This document shows, piece by piece, positions 14,169 to 26,422 of a stretch of 64,000 nucleotides of DNA. Made by a program: the position numbers and the translations under genes. The notes below the pieces were generated by a model. It was not told where the DNA came from. It saw only the letters and a list, made by a program, of their open reading frames with translations, and searched no databases. How positions within the stretch are numbered: the first letter of the stretch is position 1; each line of letters begins with the position of its first letter. Location: NCBI GenBank assembly GCA_023362775.1, contig JALMGJ010000004.1, forward strand, positions 37,154,929 to 37,218,928. Reading direction: 5' to 3'. The DNA is from Charina bottae (lineage: Eukaryota; Chordata; Lepidosauria; Squamata; Charinaidae).

Positions 14169-14337
14169 TCAAAAGCTCTCCACGAAGCTGCCGGGGAAGA
14201 GGCCTGACCTCCCATTCCGCTGTAACGTCCCTTTGTACCAACCGTCTTCCCTTTTCTTGTGGACAAACACAATGTCACCCTCTTTCAGTTCAATCTCAGC
14301 TTCACTTTGCGGGGGATACGGGACCACGACACGGTAT
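14169..14337 (-). CDS. SH3RF3: SH3RF3 terminal coding exon, copy 1 (fourth SH3 domain)
   Basis: The 169-base exon follows a pyrimidine-rich acceptor (ctctctttcttggaag). It supplies one base to finish an arginine codon and then encodes [20 protein letters not shown]..., ending [11 protein letters not shown] and TGA. This is the C-terminal SH3 domain of the POSH family. The peptide-binding features are visible: the PYPP (ALYDY-position) segment, an acidic ELKEGD RT-loop part, the DGWYKG tryptophan, and the FPGSFV end. The VESF ending points to SH3RF3 rather than SH3RF1 as I know these families. In transcription order this copy comes after the identical exon at 31667-31835, so it may be a redundant downstream spare. 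Confidence 0.85.
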
Positions 14338-14461
14338 CTTCCAAGAAAGAGAGAAAAAAGCTTTACTGCAGATACTGTAGACCCATCGCAAAGCAACATG
14401 ATTTTGACTGATTGATTCTGTTGCCATCAAGTCAACATCAACTCTTAGCAGCCCAATAGAT

Positions 14462-14593
14462 CAGCGTTTCTCAACCTTGGGGACTTTGAGATGTGTGGAC
14501 TCAACTCCCAGAATTCCCCAGCCAGCGTGCTGGCTGGGGAATTCTGGGAGTTGAGTCCACACATCTCAAAGTCCCCAAAGTTGAGAAACACTG
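14462..14593. mobile_element. hAT MITE palindrome, copy 1
   Basis: Termini are CAGCGTTTCTCAACCTTGG and its complement, and the arms are almost perfect around a ccagcgtgctgg centre. The 8-bp target-site duplication is slightly decayed (caatagat at 14454-14461, ccatagat at 14594-14601). It sits in the intron just upstream of the SH3RF3 terminal exon, about 125 bases from the acceptor. Confidence 0.87.
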
Positions 14594-15735
14594 CCATAGA
14601 TAGACCTACTCCAGGATAAGCCACCATGATTACCACCTTGCCATAGTTAGAAATCCACAGAAGAGCCAGTACACCATACCAGATTGCACGTGTGTGTGTG
14701 TAAAACTTGCCATGCAGGCATAATGCAGCATATATACTTAATGTTGATTGTGTATGTGTATTTATTTAGTGAATTTATTTATACCCTGATTTGAAATTAA
14801 CTGGCAGTTCCACCCCCAACCCAATAAATCTGGTTGTCACCTTTCTTATATATGCATATACACATGTAATAAGATTTGGCATGAGAGATGCTGTCTGGCT
14901 GGGAGAAATTTCCTATCAAATTTCCTATGGCAGATCTGCTCCTCTTACATTTAGGGTGCATTGCCAGTTTCAGCCATTGTGTAAATAAATGTTTGCATTA
15001 TTTTAAACATGCTGCTAAAGTGTTGACTAATTGTATTATTACATTACAGCAATTTTAGCTAAAACAATGCCAACTAATCTTGCAACTCCATACGGATAAA
15101 CAAAATGAGAGAAAGTTAGTCATAGTTCATTGGACCATATCATTTTGGCAAAAGGATGTGTAAACTCCTCTTCCCCAGAATTCTTCATATTGATACGCAT
15201 TGCACTGACACAACAATCTTAATGCTGGCTCAGGTCCCCTTATGCTTTAAAAAAAAGATGGAAAACCAGACTTAACAACAAAATTTCCACTGAAGGGTCA
15301 GACTTATTTCCAATTAACAAATGGTGAAACTTTAAAGTGATACATATGTATGCATACACACTTAGAGACACATGAGATTTTGTCTATTAAAGTATTTGGC
15401 TATATTTGCCTTTGTGGGTTTTCTTTACAAAACGTAACACAAATAACTAGCTGTTAAGTCTTGGGATACTGCTCTGCTGATTTCCCCATCCAGGCTACTG
15501 CAGTGTCAGCCCCTAACAATACCAGGGGTATTTCTATGGCAATTTCTAGTCGCTCTCATAGGGGAAAAATTTTGCAGTCGTCGTCTCAATTCTATTGACA
15601 TGCATGTCTTCAAGATGACAGATGCTGCCTGAGCAACAACTCCAGCTTTATTACACAATGTTGCCAGAGGCTTGCAAGCATGACATACAATACTGTTAGC
15701 TAAATTAGGCAACCACTAGTTTGGTTTTAGTGTCC

Positions 15736-16065
15736 TCCTATCAACCCCCCCCCCCCAATCTTTCCAACATCTTCCTGTTGACCTGTCCTGAACCACCTCT
15801 GCCCACTCCTCCAGTGACTTCCAACTGGCCCACTCAGACCACATCTTCCCAGTATTTTCCCACTGGCCTGCTCACACCCCCGCCTTCCTAGCATCTTCTC
15901 ACTAGGAAGATGGTCTTCTCAGCATCTTCTCAGAGGCCCATCCTGATCTTCCCAACATCCTCCTCTGTCCCCTCCCATTTTCCCTGTGGCCTGCCTCTTC
16001 CCAGCACCTTCCTCTTGGCCTGCTCACCCCTCACCTTCCCAGCGTCTTCCACTAGTGCTGACAAT
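15736..16065. repeat. Pyrimidine-rich imperfect minisatellite, copy 1
   Basis: A poly-C run is followed by degenerate repeats built on the words cagcatcttc, ccactggcctgctcac and ccttccc, spaced some tens of bases apart. The same tract is in copy 2 at 33234-33563. No coding meaning. Confidence 0.55.
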
Positions 16066-18391
16066 CTTCCCGCAGCCCCCCATTTTTAATTGTGTTTTAC
16101 AACAATGGTAAAAATTGTATGTTTTATTCCATGTAGTGCTGAATGAAAAAAAAATGAGATGTACTGTACGTTTAAAGAAGTAGCAATTGGTTCCCACGAA
16201 CCAGACCAAACTGACTAGCTAACATTCCTGGTGATGTATCCTTGTGCCATTGTCGTGTTTTATCTCTGAACAGAGAGATACCCGTTCAGGCCAGCTCTGA
16301 TGCAACCTATTGCTGCCTTGGACAGTCTGTGCTCCCACTAGCACAGATTCTTTCTTGGCCTTTCTCTCAACTCCTGTCATAGCAATATGTTGGCATGCTG
16401 GGAAAGATGCCTGAAGGCAGAGCTGCTGGTATGCCAGCATTATACGTTGCAGGAGTTTGGAAGGGAACTGTGGCTTCTGGTCATGACAACTTTTGAGGGC
16501 TTCCACCGTAACTGCTTATATTTTTAACAACAATGTCTCCACATAAAAAATAGGCAGAGCTTTGATTGCACTGTTGTGGCCACCATCTTGAGTTTTTTGA
16601 CCAGACTCTGCAGACATCCCTGAATTGGCTAGAAAAGCCAGCTTTTTATGAGCCCTAGACTTAAAAAAACAACACATAGATATAATCCTGCTTATAAGAC
16701 CTTGATGTATGAATTGATCTACATAGCCTGCATCAATTAGGGGTGAATTATAACCCAGGCTGAGGAGGATTGGGAGACAGACAGGCTGGTCATCTGGAAG
16801 ATCAAGCTATATTTGATTTATCAATGTATCAAATATAGGTGACAATAAGCAAAGATACTGAAGCTTGAAGACCTCAAAAAGTGTAGCTGCCATTGTTGTT
16901 ATTTGCAATGAATGGTAGGACTAGATTTGGCACAAGAGTTTGCACGAGTCTGGAAGATGTGAGTCCAAGTCAGACTTGGATGTTCCAGGTCTTTTCTTTC
17001 CCAGGTGCTTAAATTTCAAGCATCCGATAGAACAAAAGTATTTTAAAAAAAATTCTAATCCCAATGCAAGCTCTAGGAGTGGCATTGAGAACCAAAGTTT
17101 CTCAGAGCAAAGATGTCAGTTTTGTCAACAACCAGCTGTTGACTAGCTCTAAAGCCAAGAAGTACGAGGCAAAAAATCTGTGAAGCTATGGGAAAGGTGG
17201 GACAAGGAACACCAGTTCTGACCTGCAGTGAGTGTAAAAGGGAACTCATTCTGTTTCTAGTGGCTTCATGCCAATATGCAATAAAGATTTCTATGTAGCC
17301 TTCCTGTACTGAGTGTCTGGGAAGTTTCTGCTGTGATTAAGCTGGGGAGCCTGACCTAAGCTAGTTGGTTTAGCTTCATTCCATATACAAGGAGGTAGGG
17401 AAACATGGCAAGGGCAAAAGGTGAAAACATGGTTCTTCTGCTGTGGAGCAATGGAGATGGACAAGCCATCTTCCCTCACAGCAATTCTATCCCCACAGGC
17501 TGCCTTCATTCTGTTACGTTTCCCTGCATGACCATTCACCAGGAGCTTTTGTTCCCGAGAGGTTCACTCCTGGAGTTGAAACCAGACGGTGGAAGAGTGC
17601 TTGAAGAGATGTATGATGAGATTAAGAGCAGCAGACAGAGAAGGGTTCAACACACTTTGCCTCTGTACCCTTTAACACTTTCAACTGGATCCCAATCTTT
17701 GTTTTATAGTATATGGATTGGGTGGACCTGTTTTTAAAGACAGAGGGAGGTAGTAATTTGGAGTTAGTTCAGGAATTAGATCTTATGAATAAAGTATGAA
17801 AGCTCTAAATGCAGAGTATTTGGGTGTACATGGTGGTGACTGGTCTCATGTTGTAAACTGGTAGTGACTCTTCTCTGTGGATCAGACACGCACCAGACAC
17901 GCAGCTTTGGATATGCATTTTTTAAAAGGTACCTCTGACTATATTTATGAGAACAAATGGATATGAAATGAACTTCCAGACTACTGTAGCTCCTCAAGTA
18001 ATTCCAAGACTAAGCTCCTCACATGAAGATGAAATTAATATTCCTCACTTATTGATTAAAAAGCATATGATCTGTTAGGGGACAAAGATCAACCAGGAAT
18101 ATGAATTGAATTATTAAATCATTTAAGATAAAATCTTGCTTCCTGAGAACAATTAAGGTTATTTCAGTTAGAGGTTATTCTCAGACTTGACTGGCAATCA
18201 AAATATTGGTTTATCTTCCATTCTCAGGACTACAAATGGGACATTATTATTTCAATCATTCTCCCCACCCCCAATACTATAATCAGTGGGATGGATTAGT
18301 CTCTCTGCTTTCCACTCTGGAAGAATTCTTACTGATCTGCTTTTATAATAGTTTAAAAAAAAAGCAAAACCAAACTGCAAATACTAGCCTT

Positions 18392-18394
<3 letters not shown>

Positions 18395-18438
<44 letters not shown>
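18395..18438. repeat. (TA)22 microsatellite, copy 1
   Basis: Uninterrupted AT dinucleotides over 44 bases, downstream of the 338-bp exon's donor in transcript direction. It has exactly the same length in copy 2 at 35893-35936, which is informative because such runs mutate fast. Confidence 0.95.
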
Positions 18439-18440
<2 letters not shown>

Positions 18441-18535
18441 ATATTAAAAAAATTGGCCTTAATTGAAAGTATTTGGAGATGTATGTATGCAAATGAGGAA
18501 TTTTCATTGCATCGTATTTGTGCTTAATGACTTAC

Positions 18536-18873
18536 CTTTCTCGAGACAACGGCTTAGCTTCTGGGTGGCTGGTTGCCACTGAAGGTGGCAGTTGCCTTAT
18601 GGGAGAAGGAATAGAAAAATTCAAATCCAAAGACCCCGTCTTTCTGTGCAGAGGTTCCATCTCCATTGCTCCTTGCATTTCACTTTCTACCGGGCACGAC
18701 CCTGCCCTTCCGTGGCTGGAGAGGGAGGACAGTTCAGGTCCCACTGCGCCCTGCAGCACCCCTTCCACTATTGCCATGGGGTCGTGTGTTGGAGACATGG
18801 AGGGAGGGGACCGGGGTTTCTTTTTCGTTGATGCTCCTGCTAGAAGTTTTAAGAGTCCGCTTTTCTTTTCTTT
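18536..18873 (-). CDS. SH3RF3: SH3RF3 penultimate coding exon, copy 1
   Basis: The 338-base exon starts in phase 0 after the acceptor ...catgcag and ends GAAAG before the donor GTAAGT, leaving AG to be completed to arginine by the next exon. It encodes KEKKSGLLKLLAGASTKKK, a conserved lysine-rich POSH-family block. Then comes a serine/proline-rich linker (SPPSMSPTHDP, HGRAGSCPVESEMQGAMEMEPLHRKTGSLDLNF) ending KPLSRE. The linker is probably disordered and connects the third and fourth SH3 domains. It is identical to 36034-36371. It cannot be spliced after that other copy without a frameshift, because one ends in phase 2 and the other begins in phase 0. Confidence 0.85.
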
Positions 18874-18899
18874 CTGCATGAGGATCAAATAAAGTTCCG

Positions 18900-21698
18900 A
18901 TTACTCAACTGAAGTAAACACCACCTATTTTTCACGTCCACCAACATCAAAGGCTAAATAATCTTGCAGCAAGGCAAGGTATGGACTTCTGTGAGTGTGC
19001 ATCTGTGTGTACGTGTGTACACATGCACCTCTGTGTGCATATGCACATACTATAAACACAAATACTCACCCAGCACTGAAGGATTTTATTTAGGCAGAAA
19101 AAGAAACAAGAAAGCAAGCATCATTTAGACATTATCTTTGCAAAGAGATGGTTATGTCCTTATGGATTGTAAATGTGATGTGCAGTACTGGAGTTGGTAT
19201 TACATTTCATTGCAATAAAGACAAATGATTCATCCCAGGGAGGGAATAGGCAACTCTAAATTGCTGAAATTTGAAAAGGCAATAATGTTTGAGTCTACCC
19301 ATGGGGGAAACAGAACACTGAATGTTGAAGTCCTTGGTGCAACAAGAAATTGGTTGTTCCTACAAGCATGTTGCCTCTCTGCTTATTTCTCTCGTTTCCC
19401 TTCTTCTGACTGATCCCAGCATTGAGGCCTTCGTGAGATCAGAACATGAAATCAGTATGTTCTGTAATGCACAATTTTCCCTTTAAGCCAGCCTTGACAG
19501 TACCATCTGTAGCTGACAATGTCAGTGGGCCATCCTGACTAGGGACGATGGGGACTATAATTGAACATACAAGCAAGCCCCAGTTTGGAGGAGGCTGTTT
19601 TTAAACTTCCTCTAAATATCTATTTCTTGTTTATTGGGGAGGCACTGAATGAATGATCATTCTGATGCAGGGATTCATTAATTTCACCTTCCCTATCCTT
19701 CATCTTTTGGTCATTGTTAGGAACACAGTGTGTTGTTATGAGGTTTGTGATAGAATCCTGCTCTAGCCAGCGGATGTTATCATTATCCAGCCTGTGAGAA
19801 GTATCTTCCCTCCAAGAGTAGCCTAAATAAATAACACCTGCCTGCTAACCCTGCTTCAGATGCATATCTCGTATCACACAATATATGGAGTGTGAATGTG
19901 TGAAACAGGAGTTTGAAAACACCTGTGCAATACCTTGTCTTCTCCAGATATATCCAGAGAATCAGGACCGATCCTGACTTTCGGATGATGGGCCGCAAAT
20001 GAAAAAGCCCAGGTTTCTTGCTGCGCTAACGGTCCCGTGACTGATTTCAGAACCATTGGGAACTTGAAGAGGAGAAAAGCTGTACAAACTTCTGCATGCT
20101 AACTATTCTTCTATGTGCAGAAAAGAAAGTAGTACTGTTTGGCTATTTAAAGGCTCCTTTTCATGTGATAGAGGTGGAAAGAAAGGGTCTGTAATGGAAT
20201 GGTAAGCATTGCTGGAGGAAGGCTGCTGAATGTAGCTATTCCGCATAAAAACACACTCTGTGACGGATTCAGGCTGGTGTCTGGCAGGAACTGGTGGATC
20301 TGTGCTGGTCTTTGGACTGTAACAATAAATAAAACTAAAAGTACTGGATACGTTCGGCAGACAAAGGTCAGCATTGCCTGAGCAAAATGAGCTTTCTCCT
20401 TCAGCTGAGATAATAATGCAGGGCTCTCTCTGTACACATACAGAGAAGAACAAAAGAAACACACGTGTGCCAAATTTCTTTGGGTTGCAGGGTGATTATG
20501 CGTACCCTGTTATTAATGATAATAAAAGAATGATAAATAAGTTTGGCGCATTTGAAATGTTATTCTACATAATTTACATACCCTGCCTAACATCTCTTGT
20601 ATTGTCTCATGCCTGATTCGCAAGTGGACCTTGCATTTGTTAAATGTCCTTTCTCCCACTGTGTTGAGAAAGGTGAGCAAATGGGACTATTACTTGCAAA
20701 GTCTATAAAAACTGGAATAAATAAAATCAGAAATCTCTTCACTATAAGGGGGTAACTGAAAAGGAGAACTGTGCTAAAATTTAGTGATGGTACCTGGCTT
20801 CCAGATTGAACTTAAATATTCAGTGATATGTCACTGTGAGAAATTTGTTTTCCTCCATCTATGATTTTTATGATAAAAATGTACGTGCACCACACCAAGT
20901 TCTGTAGATCAGCACCCCTTGCTCTAGCTCAGAAGTAGTGACCTACTTTGGCCACTGGAACAACTCAGAATTTGGCATTTGGAATAAGAAATCTAAGTTG
21001 TATTCTGAATCCAGTTCTTTGATGAGAAATTTGAAAATATGTTCTAAATTAAGGAAAATGCCTTAAGAATTAAAAACATCTTACAAGCACGGGTGCAGAA
21101 TAAAGACTGAGGCCCATGAAAATGGTTGAGTACATGTTGTACAATAATTACAGCTTTATTTGTAAAATAAAATGTCTTCTGAAGGCTGCACATATATGTG
21201 GTTTTGATGTTTGTGGTAGGAAGTACAAAAAAATTGATGGTGTATGCCATGGCTGGCAGACATCAAAGGTAACCGAAGGTTTCTTCAAAATGGCAAAACT
21301 TATTGTGACATCACGATGCAAACTTTGCGCCTTAAGTACTTGTGTGCAACATCATGATGCAAGTATAAAAGAGGTGGAGCTTGCATTGAAATGTTGTGAT
21401 GCCCGTTTCATAATTTGCCCCCACAGATACCTCTGCCATGGCCACTATGCTCCTACCACACACACAAAATGTAATGTAATTCAAGGGATTGATATTGATA
21501 GGATCAAACAACTTTATATCCAATTGGGGCTCATATGTTTGTACATTACTATCAAACGTTCATATATGCTAATTTATATCACAACATCTTCATATAGAAA
21601 TGCTGTAATATATACAATGGTTTTAAATTTAACTGTAAACTTAATTTTAAAATATTTTTTCTTCGTATTTCTTAAGGTTTGTATTTTGAATGTTAAAG
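18900..21698. other. Intron, copy 1, nothing recognised
   Basis: Intronic DNA upstream of the 338-bp exon in transcript order. There is a TG/CA-rich patch near 18990-19050. No exon-like frame with splice sites was recognised. Confidence 0.4.
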
Positions 21699-22261
21699 TG
21701 CCCGTTTGGTCTAGTGGTTAAGGTGCTGGGCTAGAAACCAGGAGTCTGTGAGTTCTAGTCCCGCCTTAGGCATGAAAGCCGGCTGGGTGACCTTGGGCCA
21801 GTCCCTGTCTCTCAGCCCTAGGAAGGAGCCAATGGCAAACCAGGAGACTGAGAGTTCTAGTCCCGCCTTAGGCATGAAAGCTGGCTGGGTGACCTTGGGC
21901 CAGTCCCTGTCTCTCAGCCCTAGGAAGGAGCCAATGGCAAACCAGGAGACTGAGAGTTCTAGTCCCACCTTAGGCATGAAAGCCAGCTGGGTGACCTTGG
22001 GCCAGTCCCTGTCTCTCAGCCCTAGGAAGGAGCCAATGGCAAACCAGGAGACTGAGAGTTCTAGTCCCGCCTTAGGCATGAAAGCCGGCTGGGTGACCTT
22101 GGGCCACTCACTCTCTCTCAGCCCAACTCACCTCACAGGGTTGTTGTTGTGGGGAAAAGAGGAGGAGGGAGTATTAGGTATGTTCACCGCCTTGAGTTAT
22201 TTATAAAAATAATAATAAAGGCAGGATAAAAAAATTAAATAAATAAAACAAATAAATAAAT
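21699..22261 (+). mobile_element. tRNA-derived SINE with CORE-like domain and internal 102-bp repeats, copy 1
   Basis: The tRNA-like head (tggtctagtggttaaggtgc, then gagttctagtcccgcc as B box) resembles tRNA-Glu. The body has gctgggtgaccttgggcca, the word shared by MIR/CORE-type SINEs. The tail (caccgccttgagttatttat... aaataaataaa) resembles an L2-type 3' end. The segment from the B box through the core is repeated with a 102-bp period: catgaaagc starts at 21771, 21873, 21975 and 22077. Because 102 is divisible by three, the repeat leaves long accidental open frames on both strands. Confidence 0.8.
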
Positions 22262-23379
22262 ACAGAACCACCTAAATGGGATTGGGAAAATTCTGGTATG
22301 GACACATGGGAGGAATCCTTTGATGATATTTTTAAAAATGTATTCTGGGACATCTTGGCAATAAATTCAACATAGCATATGGTCCGTTTGCATTTAAATA
22401 TCTTCTGAATATTACAAATGTTTAAGAAAAGTCATTTTTAAGTATGTCTGAAGAAGCGCTAAAGTTAACAACAGGAGAGAAACCTGTTTTATTACATAAT
22501 TTGAAGCATACTATGTTTTGACAGCTGGGGTTCATACATTTGGCTGAGTTAATTGCCAGCCTGAGAAATACTCATCCATTGATTGTTGCTATAGATCTTT
22601 TGCTGTAATATTAGGAAAGAAATGGCAGGTAAAATGCAAAGCATGAGATAATTCTTCTAAATAAGCGTTTTATTATCAGAAACCTTCATGACCACAAAAC
22701 AAATGAAATAAAGGATTTATAGCTCAATATACAATCCAAGTGGGAATAAGGTCAATAATTTGCATTAAAGCTAAACATTTCAAATAATTTGAATTACTGA
22801 TAGGATAGCGGACATAAACAAGCACAGTGAAAGGGTTTTAATGTTTGTTTTACATTGGGGTCTTTCCCAAAACTTAATTGTGTTTGTTCATTCTTTTTGA
22901 GGAATTTGCTGTCCAAGAACCATCTGATATGCTAATTGATAAATTATTTTATTATTCATGGGATTCCTTGTCCCTTTATTTGTAAAGAAGTCTTCTAGAT
23001 AAAGAAATAAAAATATGGATAACAAACAGTAGCTGAAAAAATTGAGATATCTAATCCAGACTTTGAGCTCTGCCACACCATCATTTATTCCATCTGCAAG
23101 ACATTTCCAATACAGTACACTTTAAATCCAACCCATAGTTTCTCCATATTGTCTTCACCATCCTGGAATCTCAAGCATGTTTAGCATAGCTCCTATTTCA
23201 GCTCACAGGAAGCACCTTCAGCCAATCATTTCTTAGCCTGAGCTAGCCAATCATTGATCCTGAGCAGGCCACTGACTGATTTAAAATAATAGGTACAACT
23301 GATAATCCGTGATGCCTGAGATAAAGAATAAGTCCCAATCATGAAAAACCACAGCAGCAGCAGAGCTCGCCTAACCTCC

Positions 23380-24200
23380 TGGTACAAACACCTGGGGAAA
23401 TAGCCAGGTCTTCAGAACCTTGCAAAACGCTAACAGGATTTTCAGGGCACTATCACAGAGAAGGCACAACTCCTGGTCTAGCAAGATTACATTGTTTAAT
23501 AGAGGCGCCTGGAGCATGTCTTCTCTGCTAGATCTGGTGGGGTGAACAGAAACAATGGAGAGAGGTGGTCCCACAAAGTCTAACCCTATGCCATATAAGG
23601 CTTTATAGGTGATAACCAGCACCTTGACTCACACCTGGAAGCCTACGAGGAGCCAATGCAGCTCATGGAGCGATGTTATATGAGCCTATCAAGAAACACC
23701 AAAACCTGCCTGCACCGCTGCATTCTGGACAGTTGCAACTTCCAAATGCTCTTTACTTTTGTAATGGGTTCATGTAGAACCCATTACAGTAATCCAATTG
23801 AGAGATGACTAAGGCTTGAGTCACTATGAGCAAGGCCTCCCAGTCCAAGAAGGGGTACACAAGATGAACCTGTGAAAAGTGCCAGCCCTACAAAGTAGAG
23901 CAGATCAAGAAACAGACGCCGCATAGGTCTACAACTACTTTTATTAGGATGGCCATAGTAACAGAATCTTACAAATCAGAATAAGCTTCCCCTCCTCCTT
24001 TTATCTTCATGTGAATTAGGAGGCCTCTGTGTTAGATGTTTTTGTAAATCTCTATCTTCATACGGGCTTAAGCTACGTTTATGTTTGTTGCCTTGATAAT
24101 GGATCTTCCCTCTCTCTGTCAAGGCCATCCTCGCTCCCTACACAAAGGCCCCCTAGCCATGGTTGCCACCTGGTCATCACTGATACTTAGTGAAGTACAC
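23380..24200 (-). mobile_element. Decayed L2-clade LINE fragment, copy 1
   Basis: Read on the minus strand it gives broken matches to the C-terminal part of the L2 reverse transcriptase in this same window: VQNAA, LHELHWLLVGFQV, KVLVITYKALYGIG, PTRSSREDML and LKTWLF. DDQVATMARG and ALVIS-like words lie upstream. Stops and frameshifts abound. It is split by the solo LTR at 23880-24142. Confidence 0.75.
23880..24142 (-). mobile_element. Solo LTR, family B, copy 1
   Basis: The ends are TG...CA (tgccagccctac ... ctccctaca), with 5-bp flanks aaaag and caaag as a one-mismatch target-site duplication. In minus orientation it aligns by eye with the LTR at 55032-55300: shared words are ccttgacagag, gatccatta, cctaattcacatg, aagattctgtta, aataaaagtag and tagggct. 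AATAAA in the 3' third would be the LTR poly(A) signal. No internal coding region remains. It interrupts an L2 fragment. Confidence 0.75.
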
Positions 24201-24717
24201 CTGATAGTTGGCTTTCCTGAAAGACCATACTGTATAACAGAAATAAAGCTTACAGCTGTGCCATCTCACTTCCTTTTCTATGTATTCAACAGAGCAGTAT
24301 GATTCCTTCCTGGATTGTGGGGCTTCTACAATTACAGAATTGAAGATGGGAACACTTTTCTGGATTCACTGTAATTTCTCAAGGTGCTTAGATGTTGAAG
24401 GCATCTAAGATACATTTTGGTTATTTACCATAGCATGATAGTCTCATTTTGTACAGTCTGATGCACCAACTGAAACATATTAAAACTATGTTTAAAAAAC
24501 CCAATATTATGCTCTTTGCAAATAATGTTTTGCTGCCAAATCAGCATGCAAAATGTGACTTGAAGACAAGCATGTTCTTCAAGAGAGGAAGACAGGTAGA
24601 TCACACAGAGAGTCCTCAGCATGGGTGTTCCCAGATAAGAGTGTGTCTGATTCTGTGCTGTACTTTGATTCTGTAACCTATTCCTGAGAGAAAAATGGGT
24701 GTGGAGAAGAGCTAGAG

Positions 24718-25188
24718 CAGGGCTTTCCAAACTTTTCACATTGGCGACACACCAACAGCGGTGCGCGAAAACCTGGAAGCGCTGCGGTGGCGCTTCTGGG
24801 TTTTCGCGCACCGCCGCGGTGTCAGTGGCATCGTGGCAGCATCCTGGTGTGTCGCGTGAAAACCTGGAAGCGCTGATGGTCTGTTGCTGTTCCATGCGGC
24901 GGCAGCACACCATCAGCGCTTCCGGGTTTTCTCGCAACACACCTGGGCCCCGCAGGCGATACAGTACTGTACCAATCGAAGAGAATATTTGTAGCTCAGA
25001 GTTGAACTGTGGAGTCCTTGGTGCTCTCTGAGCCTTGTTGTTTTCTTGCAGACGTTTCATTGCCAGGCTAGGCAACATCTTCAGAGCAAAAAGGGAGAAA
25101 ACGTCTGCAAGAAAACAACAAGGCTCAGAGAGCACCAAGGACTCCACAATACAGTACTGTGTCGCGACACACAGTTTGGAAAGCTATG
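24718..25188. mobile_element. Non-autonomous hAT element hosting a PLE insertion, copy 1
   Basis: It begins CAGGGCTTTCCAAAC and ends GTTTGGAAAGCTATG. A perfect 8-bp target-site duplication, agctagag, is at 24710-24717 and 25189-25196. Sub-terminal words ggcgacacacc and gtgtcgcgacacac are complementary. The interior contains GC-rich inverted copies of a ctggaagcgct / agcgcttccgg word. A Penelope-like fragment (24971-25148) is nested inside. No transposase frame. Confidence 0.88.
24971..25148 (-). mobile_element. PLE family 1 insertion with inverted repeat and hammerhead-like motif, copy 1
   Basis: It is flanked by a perfect 12-bp target-site duplication, atacagtactgt, at 24959-24970 and 25149-25160. 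A perfect 49-bp inverted repeat is at 25009-25057 and 25099-25147. Between the arms, on the minus strand, lies CTGAAGA, a stem (gttgcc/ggcaat) and GAAACGTC. The arm sequence matches the 3' end of the longer PLE at 48585-49035. No coding capacity. Confidence 0.8.
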
Positions 25189-26422
25189 AGCTAGAGAATG
25201 ATATATTGTACAATTTACATCATAAGATTGTTTGGTTTTATATAGTGTCCTCTTCTTCATTTTTGTTTGAACACAACCTTTCAGGAATCTTAGCAGTTTA
25301 TCAACAGAGAGTGTTTAGCAAAATAATATCATCCAAATGTTCTTTACCTAATGTTCCATGGGAACTAAACAGCAACTACTTAAAAATAAAAGAGAATTTT
25401 CCAGATATGCTAAGTTTCTAACGAATCATGTGACTACTGCAGAGCCAGCCAGATCAGTCTTTTGGAGCAGGGAAAGCTGCGGGCCACGTGCACTGAATAG
25501 AACCCCATCTGTGTATTAAAAGGAAATTCAACTTTAGCAGTTAAATCAAGCTTTTATCATTGCAAAACAAAACTTGGCAGTGCTACATTTCTATAGTTAA
25601 GAATAAATTAGAAATGAGGAGAATCCATGTCTGCAGCTGCATGCTATTTTGCTTTTCTTACTTTACCATTTTCTGGATCTAAAATGCGTATTATGACTTC
25701 TTAAATGAACTATGGCCAAAAAACCAAGAATTATAATCAACATACTAAACTGAAATGAAATTCCATCTTGAACTAATTTAATGTTAAACATCCGAAATAC
25801 TCAATTTTGCTTTAGACACCAACAATTCGTACTGAATGATAGCCCAAGATGTAATTTGTCAACAAAAGGAATCATTTCAGCCCAATTTTTGATGATGTCA
25901 GGCCCAAGAGGATCATACTAGAGCTTAAACAGAGAGCCCTGAGCTTGCACAGAGATAGGAGCAAATCCCCAGATTAGCACAACAACAGCCTCTCTGGTAG
26001 ATTTTTTTTCTTCACCTAATTATTTTTATCATTTCCTTTTATAATATCCAGAAGAGCATTTTCATTGGTCAGACTCAATGTCTTGCCACTAGCGGTTTGG
26101 AAGGGAAGATTTAATAATACACTACAAGATGGCCTATGATGCCTTTGTCCAGAAGGGCCAATCAAAACAGTTTTGTCCGAACTTCTGCACTGTGTTTTCT
26201 ATCAATCATGGCACCCTGAATTACGAGTGCCCCACTAACCTCTCACTTGGGCTGAGTACTGCATGATTCTTTTGCTCACAGACAGGTCTACAGAAATATT
26301 CAGGAGGACTGAACTTACTGTTCAATTAGTTAACACATGGATTTGTTACAGTTCCTCTCCTACTTCAAGGATAGATTCTAATAAGGAACATTTCCAACTT
26401 ATGGGGCTGGTGACATCTCTTC

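Noticed and set aside
13972..14415. 147-codon plus-strand frame (also at 31470-31913)
   Set aside because: It is antisense to the terminal SH3RF3 exon.
18518..18892. 124-codon plus-strand frame (also at 36016-36390)
   Set aside because: It is the antisense shadow of the SH3RF3 338-bp exon, which has proper splice sites on the minus strand.
21116..21721. 201-codon plus-strand frame ending in a SINE
   Set aside because: No domain, biased low-complexity composition, and it runs into the tRNA-like head of the SINE.
21711..22206. Repeat protein-like frames on both strands with a 34-residue period
   Set aside because: The period is the 102-bp tandem repeat inside a tRNA-derived SINE, not a coding repeat.
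24425..25147. 240-codon minus-strand frame
   Set aside because: It runs through the termini of a hAT element and a nested PLE foldback and has no domain. It is a chance opening.
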